NCBI GenBank assembly: GCA_046349855.1
Contig: JAXMBM010000002.1
Coordinates: 1 to 64,000 of the forward strand
Origin: CAIXSC01 sp046349855
GTDB taxonomy: Bacteria; Planctomycetota; Planctomycetia; Pirellulales; Pirellulaceae
Direction: 5' to 3'
DNA length: 64,000 nucleotides
The stretch's first letter is position 1. Every line of letters begins with the position of its first letter. Shown in pieces: positions 17,519 through 26,987 of this stretch. The notes under the pieces were generated by a model, which was given only the letters and a program-made list of their open reading frames with translations, was not told the origin of the DNA and ran no database searches. Both the position numbers and the translations under genes were made by a program.

Positions 17519-17827
17519 ATGTCCGACCTCAAAGAGAGAATCCGCGCTACTGTCCGCGACCTGGAGCAGGAACTGGCTGCCGCCGGTCCGCTCGACAACG
17601 ACTCGCGTCAACTCCTCGAACAAGCCGCGCAGGAAATCCGCGCCAAACTCGGCGTCGCTCCGGGTGGGAGCGTGCCCGGCAGCAGCGAGGCCTCGTCGGC
17701 AGCCGCCGAACCCGGTTCGCTGGTGGAACGCATCAACACCGCCGCGCGTCGCTTCGAATCCACTCACCCGACCCTCTCGGGTATCCTGGAACGCATCGCC
17801 GACGGACTGGCTCAGCTCGGAATCTGA
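17519..17827 (+). CDS. DUF4404-family small protein
   Basis: Short protein of 102 aa, starting at the ATG at 17519. The sequence has an N-terminal helix (MSDLKERIRATVRDLEQELA), a Ser/Ala/Gly-rich linker in the middle, and a C-terminal helix ending in HPTLSGILERIADGLAQLGI. This arrangement matches my memory of the DUF4404 family, whose role is unknown. No signal peptide or membrane segment is visible. It follows the HtrA-like pair on the same strand after about 88 bp and could belong to that transcription unit. Confidence 0.75.
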   Translation: MSDLKERIRATVRDLEQELAAAGPLDNDSRQLLEQAAQEIRAKLGVAPGGSVPGSSEASSAAAEPGSLVERINTAARRFESTHPTLSGILERIADGLAQLGI

Positions 17828-17840
17828 TCGCACCCGTCGC

Positions 17841-17856
17841 GTCGGACGCGTCCGAC
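17841..17856. terminator. Perfect 16-bp palindrome between convergent genes
   Basis: GTCGGACGCGTCCGAC is self-complementary and is directly followed by a further GCGTCCGAC copy, a short slipped repeat. It lies in the 114-bp gap between the convergent DUF4404 and FGGY-kinase genes. A terminator role is only suggested by position. Confidence 0.3.
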
Positions 17857-17941
17857 GCGTCCGACGACGAGCCGCTCGCCCCGGCCGCACCCGCGACGTC
17901 GGCTCCGTCTGTTTTCTGCCGGCTCGCTGTTTTTCGCTGGC

Positions 17942-19450
17942 TTACCCCAGCCCAGCGGCCGCGAGCAGATACTGAGCCGTGGCCAGCCGCAGAGGATCGA
18001 AGGTGGCGCAGTCCAGAAGGGGAAAGCGGCGAGTATCCGACACGATCGCCTGCAGGCTCCCGGTCTGCAGCAGTTCCGCGTTGACCAGTGCGCCGTAGGC
18101 GGAGGTCTTGAAGCGGAGCGGTCCCTCGCGCCCGCTGACCTTTACCTGGGCCTGGGGAGCCAGCAGTCCGACGCCCGCCGCGAAGCACTGCTGGAAGAAG
18201 CGCGACTGGCTCAACCCGCCCGTGAGCACATAGGTGTCGACGGCGTACGGCCGCCCCGCCTGGGCCTCGTGGATTAACCGCCTCACCCGCAGCAGCAGTT
18301 CCAGTACGATCGAGAACTGCGTGCAGGCGGTCTTGGCTCCCAGCGACATCCGCGCCCAGCCGGGTGGCGGCGTCTCGCAATGCCGATCGTCGTTATGGAG
18401 CACGCGGCGCACGTCGGACAGCTCGACGTCGTGCAACAGGCGATTGAGGGCCGACAACTGATCGGCATACTCCGGCGCGTACTCGTGATAGAACCGCGAA
18501 TACCAGGCGCCACAGTCTCCCAGCATCTTGAGAATCAGACTGTTCTGCTCGTAGAACTCGAAGCGACACGTCTCGGGATGCGGGCTCAGCGAGTAGTCCT
18601 TGGCACACGACCAGTTGATCGTGCCACTCGTCCCCGCCGAGACGACGACCCGACGATAGTCGTCGGTCATTCCGCAGCCCACCGCCGAGGCGTGGTTGTC
18701 ACCCAAGCCGGCGGCAAAGCGCCAGCCGGCGAGCCGCTGCTTGCTGGGCTCCCAGGGATCGTCTCCTCCCCGTGACGGCAGCACCGTCCCGACTTCCGTA
18801 CCCGACTCGGCCAGGGGCGGGAACCAGCGCGCCGGGAAATCTGCCGCCTCCAAGGCGGTGGTCGCCAGCTGACGGCTCGCCTGATCGAGCAGGCCGTTGC
18901 TCAAGGCATCGGATTTGGCCAACGTGGCCTTCCCAGTGAGTCCATACGCCACCCAGTCGCCCGTCAGCATCACCTTGCCGATACGCGAACGCAGGTCGGG
19001 CTCCTGCCGCAGCACGCACAGCAGCTTGGGGAGCACGAACCGGGGGGCGAGCGGGCCCACCGCCTGCTCGACCTGCCGCCCGCGCAACCATTCCACCTCA
19101 TCCGTCGCCGCGTTGCATTGCCACATCAGCGCGGGCAGCAGCGGCTGATCGGCCGCGTCCAGGACCACCTGATCGTGCTGACGGCAGGAAACCGAAACGC
19201 ACCCCGGAGAACTGGCCGGTCGCCGGAACTGCCAGCCTTTCTTCTCGAGTTGGTCGAGCAATTCGGCCAACATGCACGGAATCTCCGTCAGGTCGAATCC
19301 CGGGAATCGCGGGTCATTCTTCCAGCAGGTCGCGCCGCGCATCTTCAGGCGGACAAATTCCTCGGCCCCCTCGGCGTCGCGCACGGCCAGCGCGAACTCC
19401 GTGGTCGTGATGTCGATCGCCAGTAACTGAGCCAGCCGCGAAGTACTCAC
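17942..19450 (-). CDS. FGGY-family carbohydrate kinase
   Basis: Sugar kinase (502 aa, full length for the family) that would phosphorylate a pentose, ketose or related polyol with ATP. The N-terminal phosphate-binding segment is LLAIDITTTEFALAV. The catalytic base is expected in GLGDNHASAVGCG. An adenosine/phosphate motif is VVSAGTSGTINWS, and the C-terminal FGGY-type region reads YVLTGGLSQSRFFQQ. The start is a GTG at 19450 with AAAGGA about 10 nt upstream. The substrate cannot be read from sequence. The neighbouring DapA-family lyase gene makes a sugar-acid or ketose catabolic role plausible. Confidence 0.88.
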   Translation of the reverse strand: MSTSRLAQLLAIDITTTEFALAVRDAEGAEEFVRLKMRGATCWKNDPRFPGFDLTEIPCMLAELLDQLEKKGWQFRRPASSPGCVSVSCRQHDQVVLDAADQPLLPALMWQCNAATDEVEWLRGRQVEQAVGPLAPRFVLPKLLCVLRQEPDLRSRIGKVMLTGDWVAYGLTGKATLAKSDALSNGLLDQASRQLATTALEAADFPARWFPPLAESGTEVGTVLPSRGGDDPWEPSKQRLAGWRFAAGLGDNHASAVGCGMTDDYRRVVVSAGTSGTINWSCAKDYSLSPHPETCRFEFYEQNSLILKMLGDCGAWYSRFYHEYAPEYADQLSALNRLLHDVELSDVRRVLHNDDRHCETPPPGWARMSLGAKTACTQFSIVLELLLRVRRLIHEAQAGRPYAVDTYVLTGGLSQSRFFQQCFAAGVGLLAPQAQVKVSGREGPLRFKTSAYGALVNAELLQTGSLQAIVSDTRRFPLLDCATFDPLRLATAQYLLAAAGLG

Positions 19451-19490
19451 CGGGAGAATTCCTTTCTAGAGGGCCACGATCCCCGAACGC

Positions 19491-19958
19491 TCAGGACCGC
19501 TCATCCGACGCCGACGGACCGACCACCGCGGGACGATCGGCAGCCGCCGGTACATCGCCGGCGGTATCGTGCGCGTGCGTCTCGGTGTCGGGCGTGTAAT
19601 GGACATCGGTGCGGTGACGCGGGTCCATGAACTGATCGAATCCCAACCACAGGGCCCGCGCATAGCGGAAAAACCACATGGGGAACAGCAAGGTGAAGGC
19701 GAGCGTCAGGACCAGTAGTTTTGTTTCGCCGAGCGTCCGGGTGAACAGCAGCACGGGGTAACCGATGGCCACCACGAGCGCCGTGAGGCCATAGTTGAAG
19801 TAGATCGAACCGAGAAAGAAGCCCGCTTCCCGCTCGAACCGGGTGCCGCACGCTTCGCACTCCGGTCGCATGCGGAACCAGCCGGCAAACAACCGGCCTT
19901 GCCCGCACATGGGACAACGCAAGCGGAGACTCCGCCAGACCAACGTCGAAAACCCCAT
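19491..19958 (-). CDS. DUF983-family membrane protein
   Basis: Protein of 155 aa starting at the ATG at 19958. It begins with a cytosolic zinc-ribbon-like part, RCPMCGQGRLF followed by CEACGTRFERE (two CxxC pairs), and then has two transmembrane helices (LTALVVAIGYPVLLF and LLVLTLAFTLLFPMWFF). This is the DUF983 layout. A polar, Asp/Ala-rich tail follows. The function is unknown. It lies between the FGGY kinase and the DapA-family gene on the same strand. Confidence 0.85.
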   Translation of the reverse strand: MGFSTLVWRSLRLRCPMCGQGRLFAGWFRMRPECEACGTRFEREAGFFLGSIYFNYGLTALVVAIGYPVLLFTRTLGETKLLVLTLAFTLLFPMWFFRYARALWLGFDQFMDPRHRTDVHYTPDTETHAHDTAGDVPAAADRPAVVGPSASDERS

Positions 19959-20050
19959 CCGCCACCTCGCGCTCGACTCGTGAAACGCCAGTATGACGGC
20001 GGATTTCCCTGGCGAACAGGTGGGCGGACCGCGACGCGCACGGGCCGGAA

Positions 20051-21070
20051 TCAGGCCAGGCCGCGTTTCTTCAGTTCGCCCACCACTCCTTGAACGATCC
20101 GGGCGATCTGGTCCGAATCGACCGCCGCACCGACCGGGCAGCCGCACAGCGGTTCGCCCGTGAAGCCTTCGGCGGCCAGCAGGCACTGGAGCTGGTCGCG
20201 GACCTTGTCCAGTTGGAGTTGTTGATGGGAGGACTGAGGCTGCCGCCCCGTGCCTGTCTGGAAACCGCGCAGCTGCAGGCCAGCCCGGACCCCTTCGGGG
20301 AATTCGTGCGAGAAGATCATCGCATCGAACAACTTGAGCAGCCGGTACTGGAGGTCGAGTGCTTCGCCCAGGCGATGAGCCACGGTGAGGTCATACAGCT
20401 TGCGAGTCACCTCCGGTACCACACCACTCGTCGCATTCGTACCGCCGTCGCAGCCGATCAGCAACATCGGCATGAGGGCCGCGTCCCAACCGGTCAGGAA
20501 CGAGAAATCGGGCCGATTCGGCCGCACGGCGGCAATCATCCGCATCATGTGCGGGATATCGCCGGAAGAATCCTTGATCGCCACGACGCGCGGGCATTCG
20601 TCGGCCAGCCGCTGCACGGTCGGCACGTCGATCGGTGAGGCAAACAGCGGGATGTTGTACAACGTCACATCGATCGGCGAGTTGTCGGCGATCTCCTTGA
20701 AATAGGCGTAGACGCCGGCCGGGCTGAGCTTGTAATAGAACGGCGACACAATCGCCACGGCCCGGGCACCGAGCCGGTGGTAGTGTTCGCAGGCGCGAAT
20801 CGTCTCGCGAGTGTTCGCTTCGGCCGCCCCCGCCAGAATGGGCACTCGCCCGCGGGTCTGGTCGGCCATGATCTCGATGATCCGCCGACGTTCTTCGGCG
20901 GTGAACCGGGTAAATTCGCCCGTGGAACCATTCGGGTAAAGGCCGTGGACGCCCCGGTCGATCAACCAGTCGACGTAGCGTCGCAATTCGGCTTCGTGAA
21001 TCTCCCCCCGATCGTCGAGCGGGACAATGTTCGGGGTGTAAATACCAGTTAATCGTTGCGGGGTCGCCAT
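20051..21070 (-). CDS. Dihydrodipicolinate synthase (DapA)-family class I aldolase
   Basis: TIM-barrel Schiff-base lyase or synthase of 339 aa. The Schiff-base lysine is K166 in VVAIKDSSGD, the catalytic tyrosine is Y138 in TLYNIPLF, and the pyruvate carboxylate loop is YPNGSTGEF. About 40 residues extend beyond the usual C terminus. True DapA and sugar-acid lyases (KDG aldolase, N-acetylneuraminate lyase, and others) share these motifs. Proximity to an FGGY kinase hints at sugar-acid metabolism, but DapA is not excluded. Confidence 0.88.
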   Translation of the reverse strand: MATPQRLTGIYTPNIVPLDDRGEIHEAELRRYVDWLIDRGVHGLYPNGSTGEFTRFTAEERRRIIEIMADQTRGRVPILAGAAEANTRETIRACEHYHRLGARAVAIVSPFYYKLSPAGVYAYFKEIADNSPIDVTLYNIPLFASPIDVPTVQRLADECPRVVAIKDSSGDIPHMMRMIAAVRPNRPDFSFLTGWDAALMPMLLIGCDGGTNATSGVVPEVTRKLYDLTVAHRLGEALDLQYRLLKLFDAMIFSHEFPEGVRAGLQLRGFQTGTGRQPQSSHQQLQLDKVRDQLQCLLAAEGFTGEPLCGCPVGAAVDSDQIARIVQGVVGELKKRGLA

Positions 21071-21180
21071 GTTGCCGGCTCTCGTTGTTCAGGAAAGGCT
21101 CGTACAATCATAGCTCGACCCCCAGACCACGCAACGAGCAGCGGCGCCGGGGCCGATGCCTTACCATCGCTACGATCCGC

Positions 21181-23577
21181 ATGAAGCGACGTTCGCGCAC
21201 CCCACCTTCCCCCGCCACCGACTCCGCGTCACCGGACCGCAGTGGGGCAACCAGCAACTCGGCAGATGGCGCCGCTGGCCGCGACCGTGTTGCTCCCTCT
21301 CCGCACACCGCCACTCTGCCCGTTCCGCGCTGGTTCGCCGCGGTCCTGGCCGCTGGCCTGATCGGTTATATCGTTCTCTTCTTTCAGGTTCCCGCGCATC
21401 GCCAGTGGCTGATGTATCCCCTGATTCCGGATGCTCTGCTGCAGGGCACGTGGGGAGGCGACCTGCGACAATTCACCTGGTTCGACCGCGCTCCGGTCAT
21501 AGCACTGGCGGCCTTGATCGGAGCACTCGCCTGGGGAATCGGCCGGTTGGGACTGGTGGTCTTGAAACTGCCGGACGCCATGACGCGGGTCGAACAAACC
21601 ACGTTGGGACTCCTGCTCGGACTCGCACTCCTGTCGACCTGGACGCTGCTCACCGGTTGGCTCGTCGGCCTCGACCGCGTCGGACTCATCGTCCTCCCGC
21701 CTATCCTGGCGGCCCTCGCCGGGACAGGTCTGGCGATCTCTCGCGGGTGGCGGGCCGTGACCCGACCGACAAGCGCTCCCACCGCGGGCAGTTCCGCCAG
21801 TTCGAACCGCTCGGTGGAACACGGTTCACCGTTTGCGTCGGCCGATCGTGGTACGGCCGGATCGACGGCCTGGGAAGGTCCGGGGGTTCCGCGCTGGTTG
21901 TGGTGGCTTGTCCCCTGGGCCATGCTCCTGCTCTGCGGTTCGCTCGTGCCGCCCTGGGAATTCGACGTCCTCGAATACCATCTCCAGGTACCCAAGGAGT
22001 GGCATCAGACCGGCCGCATCGGGTTCGTGCCCCACAACGTGTACGGCAACATGCCGCTGGGCGCGGAGATGCATGCATTGCTCGCCATGACCCTGGCTCC
22101 CGGCCCCGAGGCGTGGTGGTGGGGAGCACTCGCGGGCAAGACGGTGACCGGTCTGACTCCCTTGATCGTCGCCGGCCTCCTGTGGTCGGCAGGAACAAGA
22201 TGCTGGTCGTCGCGCGCCGGCGCGATCGCCGCCGTGCTGTATGTGGCCACGCCGTGGGTGGTCCAGACTTCGCTCGCCGGCCTGATCGATTCCTACTTCG
22301 GCGGCTTCCTGTTCGGGGCCAGCTACGCGCTGTGGCGCGGCTGGCGGACGGCGCGGGCCAGCGTTGCCAACGAATCGCGGACGGGGCAAGTCAACGGCGA
22401 GTCGCGCACCCGCGAGATCCTCGGCTGGTACGCGCTGTCCGGCCTGCTCGCGGGAGGGGCCGCGGCCTGCAAATACCCTGGCGTGGTGTTTGTCGTCCTG
22501 CCTCTGAGCGGTGCGGCCAGTGTGCTCGCGTGGCGGCACCTGCCGTTCCCCCGCACCGCCGCCGCGGCGCTGCTGTTGTTTGCTGGAGGTGTCGTGGTGG
22601 GCGGCGGCAGTTGGTACGCGAAGAACGCCGTCGAGTGCGGCAATCCGGTGTATCCGCTGCTGTACGGCGTCTTTGGCGGAGGCACGCGGACTCCGGCTCA
22701 GGACGAACAATGGCGGGCCGCACACCGTCCGGGCGGGAACAGCGGAACCTCGTATTCGGTCGGCCAACTGGCCGAAAGTGCGGCCCAGATCGGCTGGCGC
22801 AGTCCCTGGCTCAGCCCGCTGCTCCTCCCGCTGGCATGCGTGGCGCTGCTGACGGCACGGACAAGGAGCGTCGTCCTGCCCTGGGTCGCACTGATCGTGT
22901 TCATTCTCGCCGTCTGGTGGCTGGCCACGCATCGAATCGATCGTTTCTGGATTCCGTTGCTCCCTGTCCTCGCCCTGTTGGCGGGCGGAGCGCTGGAACC
23001 TCTGGAACGCTGCTACGGCCAACGAGCCGTCCAGGCAGGCTTGGCAGCCGGTCTCGTCCTGCAGCTGCTCGTGGCCCTCAGCCCGGGCGAAGTGGGGGAA
23101 CCATTCGGCAACACACAGTTCTTTTTGCCGCTCGAACAATTGCGGGAGGAATCGACGCCGGCCGGGCAGCGGGAAGTCAATCGCCGAGTTCCGCCCGACC
23201 AAGCGGTCCTCCTGGTGGGTGATGCTCGACCGTTCTATGTCCGGCCACGCTGCTACTACGCCACGTGCTTTGACCACGATGCCCTCGAACACTGGCTGGG
23301 CGGACGCGACACCGCCGCTCGCCGCGCGGCCGTACAGTCCGCGGGCATCACCCACATCCTCATCGACTGGAGCGAAATTGCCCGCTATCGCAGCCCTGGC
23401 AACTACGGCTTCCCCGACTATGTCACCCCCGCTCGGGTACGCGACGAACTGCTCGAACCCCACGGGCTGCTGCGTCCCGTCCCGACCCCCGACCTTCCGG
23501 AACACGTCGAGTTATTCGCGGTCGCAGCGGACGGACCGCGGGAAGGTGCGCCTGTCCGCGAAGCGGGGCGACGTTGA
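21181..23577 (+). CDS. Glycosyltransferase 39-like integral membrane protein
   Basis: Large polytopic membrane protein (798 aa from the ATG at 21181; an in-frame start at 21085 would add 32 basic residues). After a cytosolic Arg/Ser-rich start, about ten hydrophobic helices follow. The first periplasmic loop has WEFDVLEYHLQVPKEW, whose acidic residues resemble the catalytic DxE/D motif of PMT-type, lipid-linked-sugar transferases. A soluble C-terminal domain of about 180 residues ends the protein. It probably transfers a sugar from a polyprenyl carrier to an unknown acceptor. Donor and acceptor are not determinable here. Confidence 0.75.
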   Translation: MKRRSRTPPSPATDSASPDRSGATSNSADGAAGRDRVAPSPHTATLPVPRWFAAVLAAGLIGYIVLFFQVPAHRQWLMYPLIPDALLQGTWGGDLRQFTWFDRAPVIALAALIGALAWGIGRLGLVVLKLPDAMTRVEQTTLGLLLGLALLSTWTLLTGWLVGLDRVGLIVLPPILAALAGTGLAISRGWRAVTRPTSAPTAGSSASSNRSVEHGSPFASADRGTAGSTAWEGPGVPRWLWWLVPWAMLLLCGSLVPPWEFDVLEYHLQVPKEWHQTGRIGFVPHNVYGNMPLGAEMHALLAMTLAPGPEAWWWGALAGKTVTGLTPLIVAGLLWSAGTRCWSSRAGAIAAVLYVATPWVVQTSLAGLIDSYFGGFLFGASYALWRGWRTARASVANESRTGQVNGESRTREILGWYALSGLLAGGAAACKYPGVVFVVLPLSGAASVLAWRHLPFPRTAAAALLLFAGGVVVGGGSWYAKNAVECGNPVYPLLYGVFGGGTRTPAQDEQWRAAHRPGGNSGTSYSVGQLAESAAQIGWRSPWLSPLLLPLACVALLTARTRSVVLPWVALIVFILAVWWLATHRIDRFWIPLLPVLALLAGGALEPLERCYGQRAVQAGLAAGLVLQLLVALSPGEVGEPFGNTQFFLPLEQLREESTPAGQREVNRRVPPDQAVLLVGDARPFYVRPRCYYATCFDHDALEHWLGGRDTAARRAAVQSAGITHILIDWSEIARYRSPGNYGFPDYVTPARVRDELLEPHGLLRPVPTPDLPEHVELFAVAADGPREGAPVREAGRR

Positions 23578-23771
23578 GCAGGCCGCTGGCGATCACCGAG
23601 GTATTGGTCACCGAGGCATTGATCATCGACGATCGACACCGATCGTGGTCACCGGCGGTGGGCTTCCGCGGTCCTGGTGCGACTGGTTGGAGTCGCCTGC
23701 CAGCGAGTGGTACAGTAGAGGCGTGGCGTCGGCGGAGGGCTGACGGCTGGATTCTCAGGTAGTTCTCGTCC

Positions 23772-26700
23772 ATGGACCCACATCCACTTACCCAGCAGGT
23801 TGACGCCGTGGTGCGCCGCGGGCGGCACTGGACGAGTATCTGTCTGTGGGCTCGCTGGGCCAGTCTGGCAGGCGGCTCCGCGTGGCTCCTGGGCGCGATC
23901 GACTATGGCTTGCGATTCGAAGATCGCGGAGTGCGTGTCGTCTTGTCGCTGCTCTTCGCCAGCATCGCGGCGGGCGCCGCCTGGAAACTCTGGCGATCTC
24001 CCTGGAATCGTGACTGGGACTCGCTCCTGGTCGCTCAGCAGATCGAGCGCCGCTATCCCGCTCTGCGCGGGCTGCTGGCGTCGTCGTTGGAGTTCCTGCG
24101 CGCGGAGGCGGCCGATCCGACGGCCGGATCGCTGACGCTGCGCCGAGCGGTCATCGACCGCGCCGCCGTGGCCGCCGGGGGACTCGACTTCTCCACCGTG
24201 CTCAACCGCCAGCCGGTGGTGCGCGCCGTGGCGCTGGCGGGTGCCGTGGCACTGCTGCTGGCCGCCAGTGTCGGCGTGCGACCGTCGGCCGCGGGACTGG
24301 CGGCCCTCCGTCTGGTCCTTCCCTGGGAGGATCTGACGTGGCCGCGCCGGCACAAGCTCCATTTCGCTCCGCTGCCCACACGACTGGCCGCCGGCCAGGA
24401 CCTCGAAATCACTCTGCTCGACGCCAACGGGCGTCTCCCCGCCGACGCCACGATCGAATGGAAGTACTCGGACGATCCGGCCGATCGGGGCGAGGCACAC
24501 TTGAACCCGGGCCAGGCCGATCGTCTGTCGTACCGCATGGAACGGGTGACGCGCAGCGTCCAGATCCGAGCAGCAGGGGGGGACGATCACACGATGGACT
24601 GGCATTCGGTGAAGGTGGTCGAAGCACCGCGCGTCGAATTGCGGGAGCTCCACGTGACGCCACCTTCGTATACGGGCCAGCCCCGGCGCCCCGCCCAGCC
24701 GCCTCTGCGCGTGCTCGCCGGCTCGCAGGTCGACCTGAGAGCGGAGTCGAACCGCCCGGTCAGTTCTGCCTGCATTCGGCGCGCGGGCGCCCCCGCCGAC
24801 GCACCGATTCCCTTGGCGATTTCCGATGACGGACTCACGTTGTCGCTCGTTGCGACCGACCGTTCTCCCTGGATCATTCGCGAGTCGGGCACCTACGAAC
24901 TCGATGTGACCGACAGCGACGACGTTACGGCAACGATCTTCCGCTGGGTGGTCGAAGCCATTGCCGACCAGCCGCCGACGTTGTCGCTGACCGCTCCTGC
25001 CGCCGCAGGCTATGCCACCCCTGAGGCCCACCTCGCCGTACGCGGACTGGCCCGCGACGACGTGGGAGTTCGCCGTATCGTGGGCCGCTACCGACTGGCG
25101 AATCAGTCGGCCGAGACACCGCGAGAACTTCCCTGGTATCCACTTCCCCCCGCAGCCGTACCCGAGGCGTCGGCGGCCGCGCCGTCCAACCCTCCCGGAG
25201 ACGCCCAGCGAGTCGACCTCCAAGCCACCTGGGTGCTGGCGGAAGATGATCGGCTGGTGGCCGGTGTCGTGGTCGAGTACTGGGGGGAAGCGGTGGACGC
25301 GCGCGATCAGACGTCGCCGGCCGAGATCCGCCGGCTGGAGATTGTGTCGCCCGATGAATTCGCTCAACGGATGGGACGGCGGGAAGCGGCCATCCTGGAA
25401 CAACTCCGCGATGCCCTGCGCGTGCAGCGCGACGCCCACGGCCAAATGCAGACCGTCGCTCAGACGGCGACGACTCCACCACTCGGTCCGCAGGTCGCCG
25501 ATCAGCTGCAAGCGATTGAACTCGCGCAACGAAACGTCCGTCGGCTGCTGGGAGACGAACAGGCGGGAGCGCTGACCTTGCTGGAGAGTTTGCAGGAGGA
25601 TTGGCGGCAGAATGTAACCACCGACGTCCCCGCACTGGAACGACTCCGCACGATCCACCGACAACTGACGCCCCTGGTCAGCGGCGATCTGCCGGCCATC
25701 GAGCGCGACCTGCAACACTGCGTGCGCTCGGTCCGCGAGTCGCAGCGCGGACCCGAGGAACCGTGGCAGCAGTCGGTCCAGCGTCAACAGCGCGTCATCT
25801 CGACGCTCGAACAGATCGTGCAGCAGCTGGCACCGTGGGACGAAATCCACCGCCATGCCGTCGACCTGGCCGAGATCCGTTCCGCCGTGCGTGACGTGCA
25901 GCAGCGCACGGAGGATCAATTGGCTCAGCAGACCAACGCCGACGATCAGGACGAAGCGCGCACGGCCGCCGCCGCCCAGCGACGGCAACTCGCCGAACGG
26001 CAGTTTGAACTGGGGCGACGGCTCGACCGGATTCTGGGCGATCTGGAAGCGGCAGTCGCTCCCAACGGCAGCGTGGGCGAGCCGACACCGTTGGCCCAGT
26101 CGATCGCCCAGGCTCTCGCCGCCGCTCGACGCTCGACACTCAACGGTCAATTGCGCGAGGCGGGCCAGGCCACTCTCGACAATCGCCTGGGTGCCGCGGC
26201 CGAGAAGCAGACACGCACGCTGACCGCACTCGACGAAGTGCTCGACGCCCTGGCCCAGCGTTCGCCGGCCGGTTCCGCCGAATCCCCTGGCGCCGCAGCG
26301 CAGGCGGCGCGTCAGCAACAAGCCGCCTGGGACGCGGCCGTGGAGGAACTGATCGCTGCCCAGACCGCGGTGGTGAACCAGTTGCCGCCAGCCACCGATC
26401 GTCCGGCGACCGATCGTCCGGCGACCGATCGTCCGGCGACCGAACGATCTGCGGCGGATCGTCCCGCCACCGATCGGCCGGCCACGGCCGCCAGCGCCAC
26501 CCCTTGGTCGAGTCACCAACGCAGTGTGGCTCAACAGGCCGAAGACCAATTGGCCACGCTCCCCGATATTCCGACGTTTCGCTTCGTGCTGCGCGGCGCG
26601 GTCAGTCGGATGCGTCGGGCCGCCCTCGGCGCCGAGCAAGGTCGACCGAGTGAAGCGGCCAGTGCGGCACGCGCGGCGCTGGCGCGACTGGAACAACTAC

Positions 26701-26987
26701 GTCAGGCTACTCACGATCTGACCGCGGCGTCCCCTCCCTCCTTGCCTCCTCCGTCCGAAGTGCCGGCCGCCGAGCGTTCGCCCCAGGCACCGGGGCAGGG
26801 GAGGGGTTCCGTCGCCGAACTCAAGCTGCTGCGCGCGCTGCAGGCCGATCTGCTCCAGCGCACGGCCGAACTGGAGGCGCAACGCGCCCCACCGCAAGCG
26901 CTGCGTGAAGATCAGCGCGAGGCCCTCCGCGAACTGGCACGCGAACAGGGAGAACTTGTCCAATTGCTCTCCGGAATGCTCCCATGA
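23772..26987 (+). CDS. DUF4175-like large membrane-anchored coiled-coil protein
   Basis: A 1071-aa protein with two N-terminal hydrophobic helices (about residues 25-70), a third near 150-172, then a long extracytoplasmic region with beta-sandwich-like segments (about 200-490, e.g. LHVTPPSYTGQP). A predominantly helical part rich in Gln, Arg and Glu makes up the rest. The order resembles DUF4175-type proteins found next to Bat-like gene sets. Residues 873-906 contain an ATDRP repeat. It is the first gene of a four-gene, ATGA-coupled operon. A role in the cell envelope is inferred; the function is unknown. Confidence 0.7.
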   Translation: MDPHPLTQQVDAVVRRGRHWTSICLWARWASLAGGSAWLLGAIDYGLRFEDRGVRVVLSLLFASIAAGAAWKLWRSPWNRDWDSLLVAQQIERRYPALRGLLASSLEFLRAEAADPTAGSLTLRRAVIDRAAVAAGGLDFSTVLNRQPVVRAVALAGAVALLLAASVGVRPSAAGLAALRLVLPWEDLTWPRRHKLHFAPLPTRLAAGQDLEITLLDANGRLPADATIEWKYSDDPADRGEAHLNPGQADRLSYRMERVTRSVQIRAAGGDDHTMDWHSVKVVEAPRVELRELHVTPPSYTGQPRRPAQPPLRVLAGSQVDLRAESNRPVSSACIRRAGAPADAPIPLAISDDGLTLSLVATDRSPWIIRESGTYELDVTDSDDVTATIFRWVVEAIADQPPTLSLTAPAAAGYATPEAHLAVRGLARDDVGVRRIVGRYRLANQSAETPRELPWYPLPPAAVPEASAAAPSNPPGDAQRVDLQATWVLAEDDRLVAGVVVEYWGEAVDARDQTSPAEIRRLEIVSPDEFAQRMGRREAAILEQLRDALRVQRDAHGQMQTVAQTATTPPLGPQVADQLQAIELAQRNVRRLLGDEQAGALTLLESLQEDWRQNVTTDVPALERLRTIHRQLTPLVSGDLPAIERDLQHCVRSVRESQRGPEEPWQQSVQRQQRVISTLEQIVQQLAPWDEIHRHAVDLAEIRSAVRDVQQRTEDQLAQQTNADDQDEARTAAAAQRRQLAERQFELGRRLDRILGDLEAAVAPNGSVGEPTPLAQSIAQALAAARRSTLNGQLREAGQATLDNRLGAAAEKQTRTLTALDEVLDALAQRSPAGSAESPGAAAQAARQQQAAWDAAVEELIAAQTAVVNQLPPATDRPATDRPATDRPATERSAADRPATDRPATAASATPWSSHQRSVAQQAEDQLATLPDIPTFRFVLRGAVSRMRRAALGAEQGRPSEAASAARAALARLEQLRQATHDLTAASPPSLPPPSEVPAAERSPQAPGQGRGSVAELKLLRALQADLLQRTAELEAQRAPPQALREDQREALRELAREQGELVQLLSGMLP
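26391..26490 (+). repeat. In-frame 15-bp tandem repeat inside the DUF4175-like gene
   Basis: About six units of the 15-bp motif GCGACCGATCGTCCG are arranged head to tail, three of them perfect. They encode a run of Ala-Thr-Asp-Arg-Pro pentapeptides. Unit length is a multiple of three, so copy-number changes would keep the frame. The segment probably forms a flexible linker within the helical region. Confidence 0.9.

Noticed and set aside
21156..23222. Plus-strand ORF of 688 aa overlapping the GT39-like gene
   Set aside because: Different frame, Arg-rich and without helices; the membrane protein frame is the real one.
23649..26696. Minus-strand ORF of 1015 aa antisense to the DUF4175-like gene
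   Set aside because: It is a shadow frame. The plus frame has the ATGA-coupled neighbours and helix pattern, while this one is Arg/Gly/His-rich without domain signs; long antisense ORFs are expected at this GC content.
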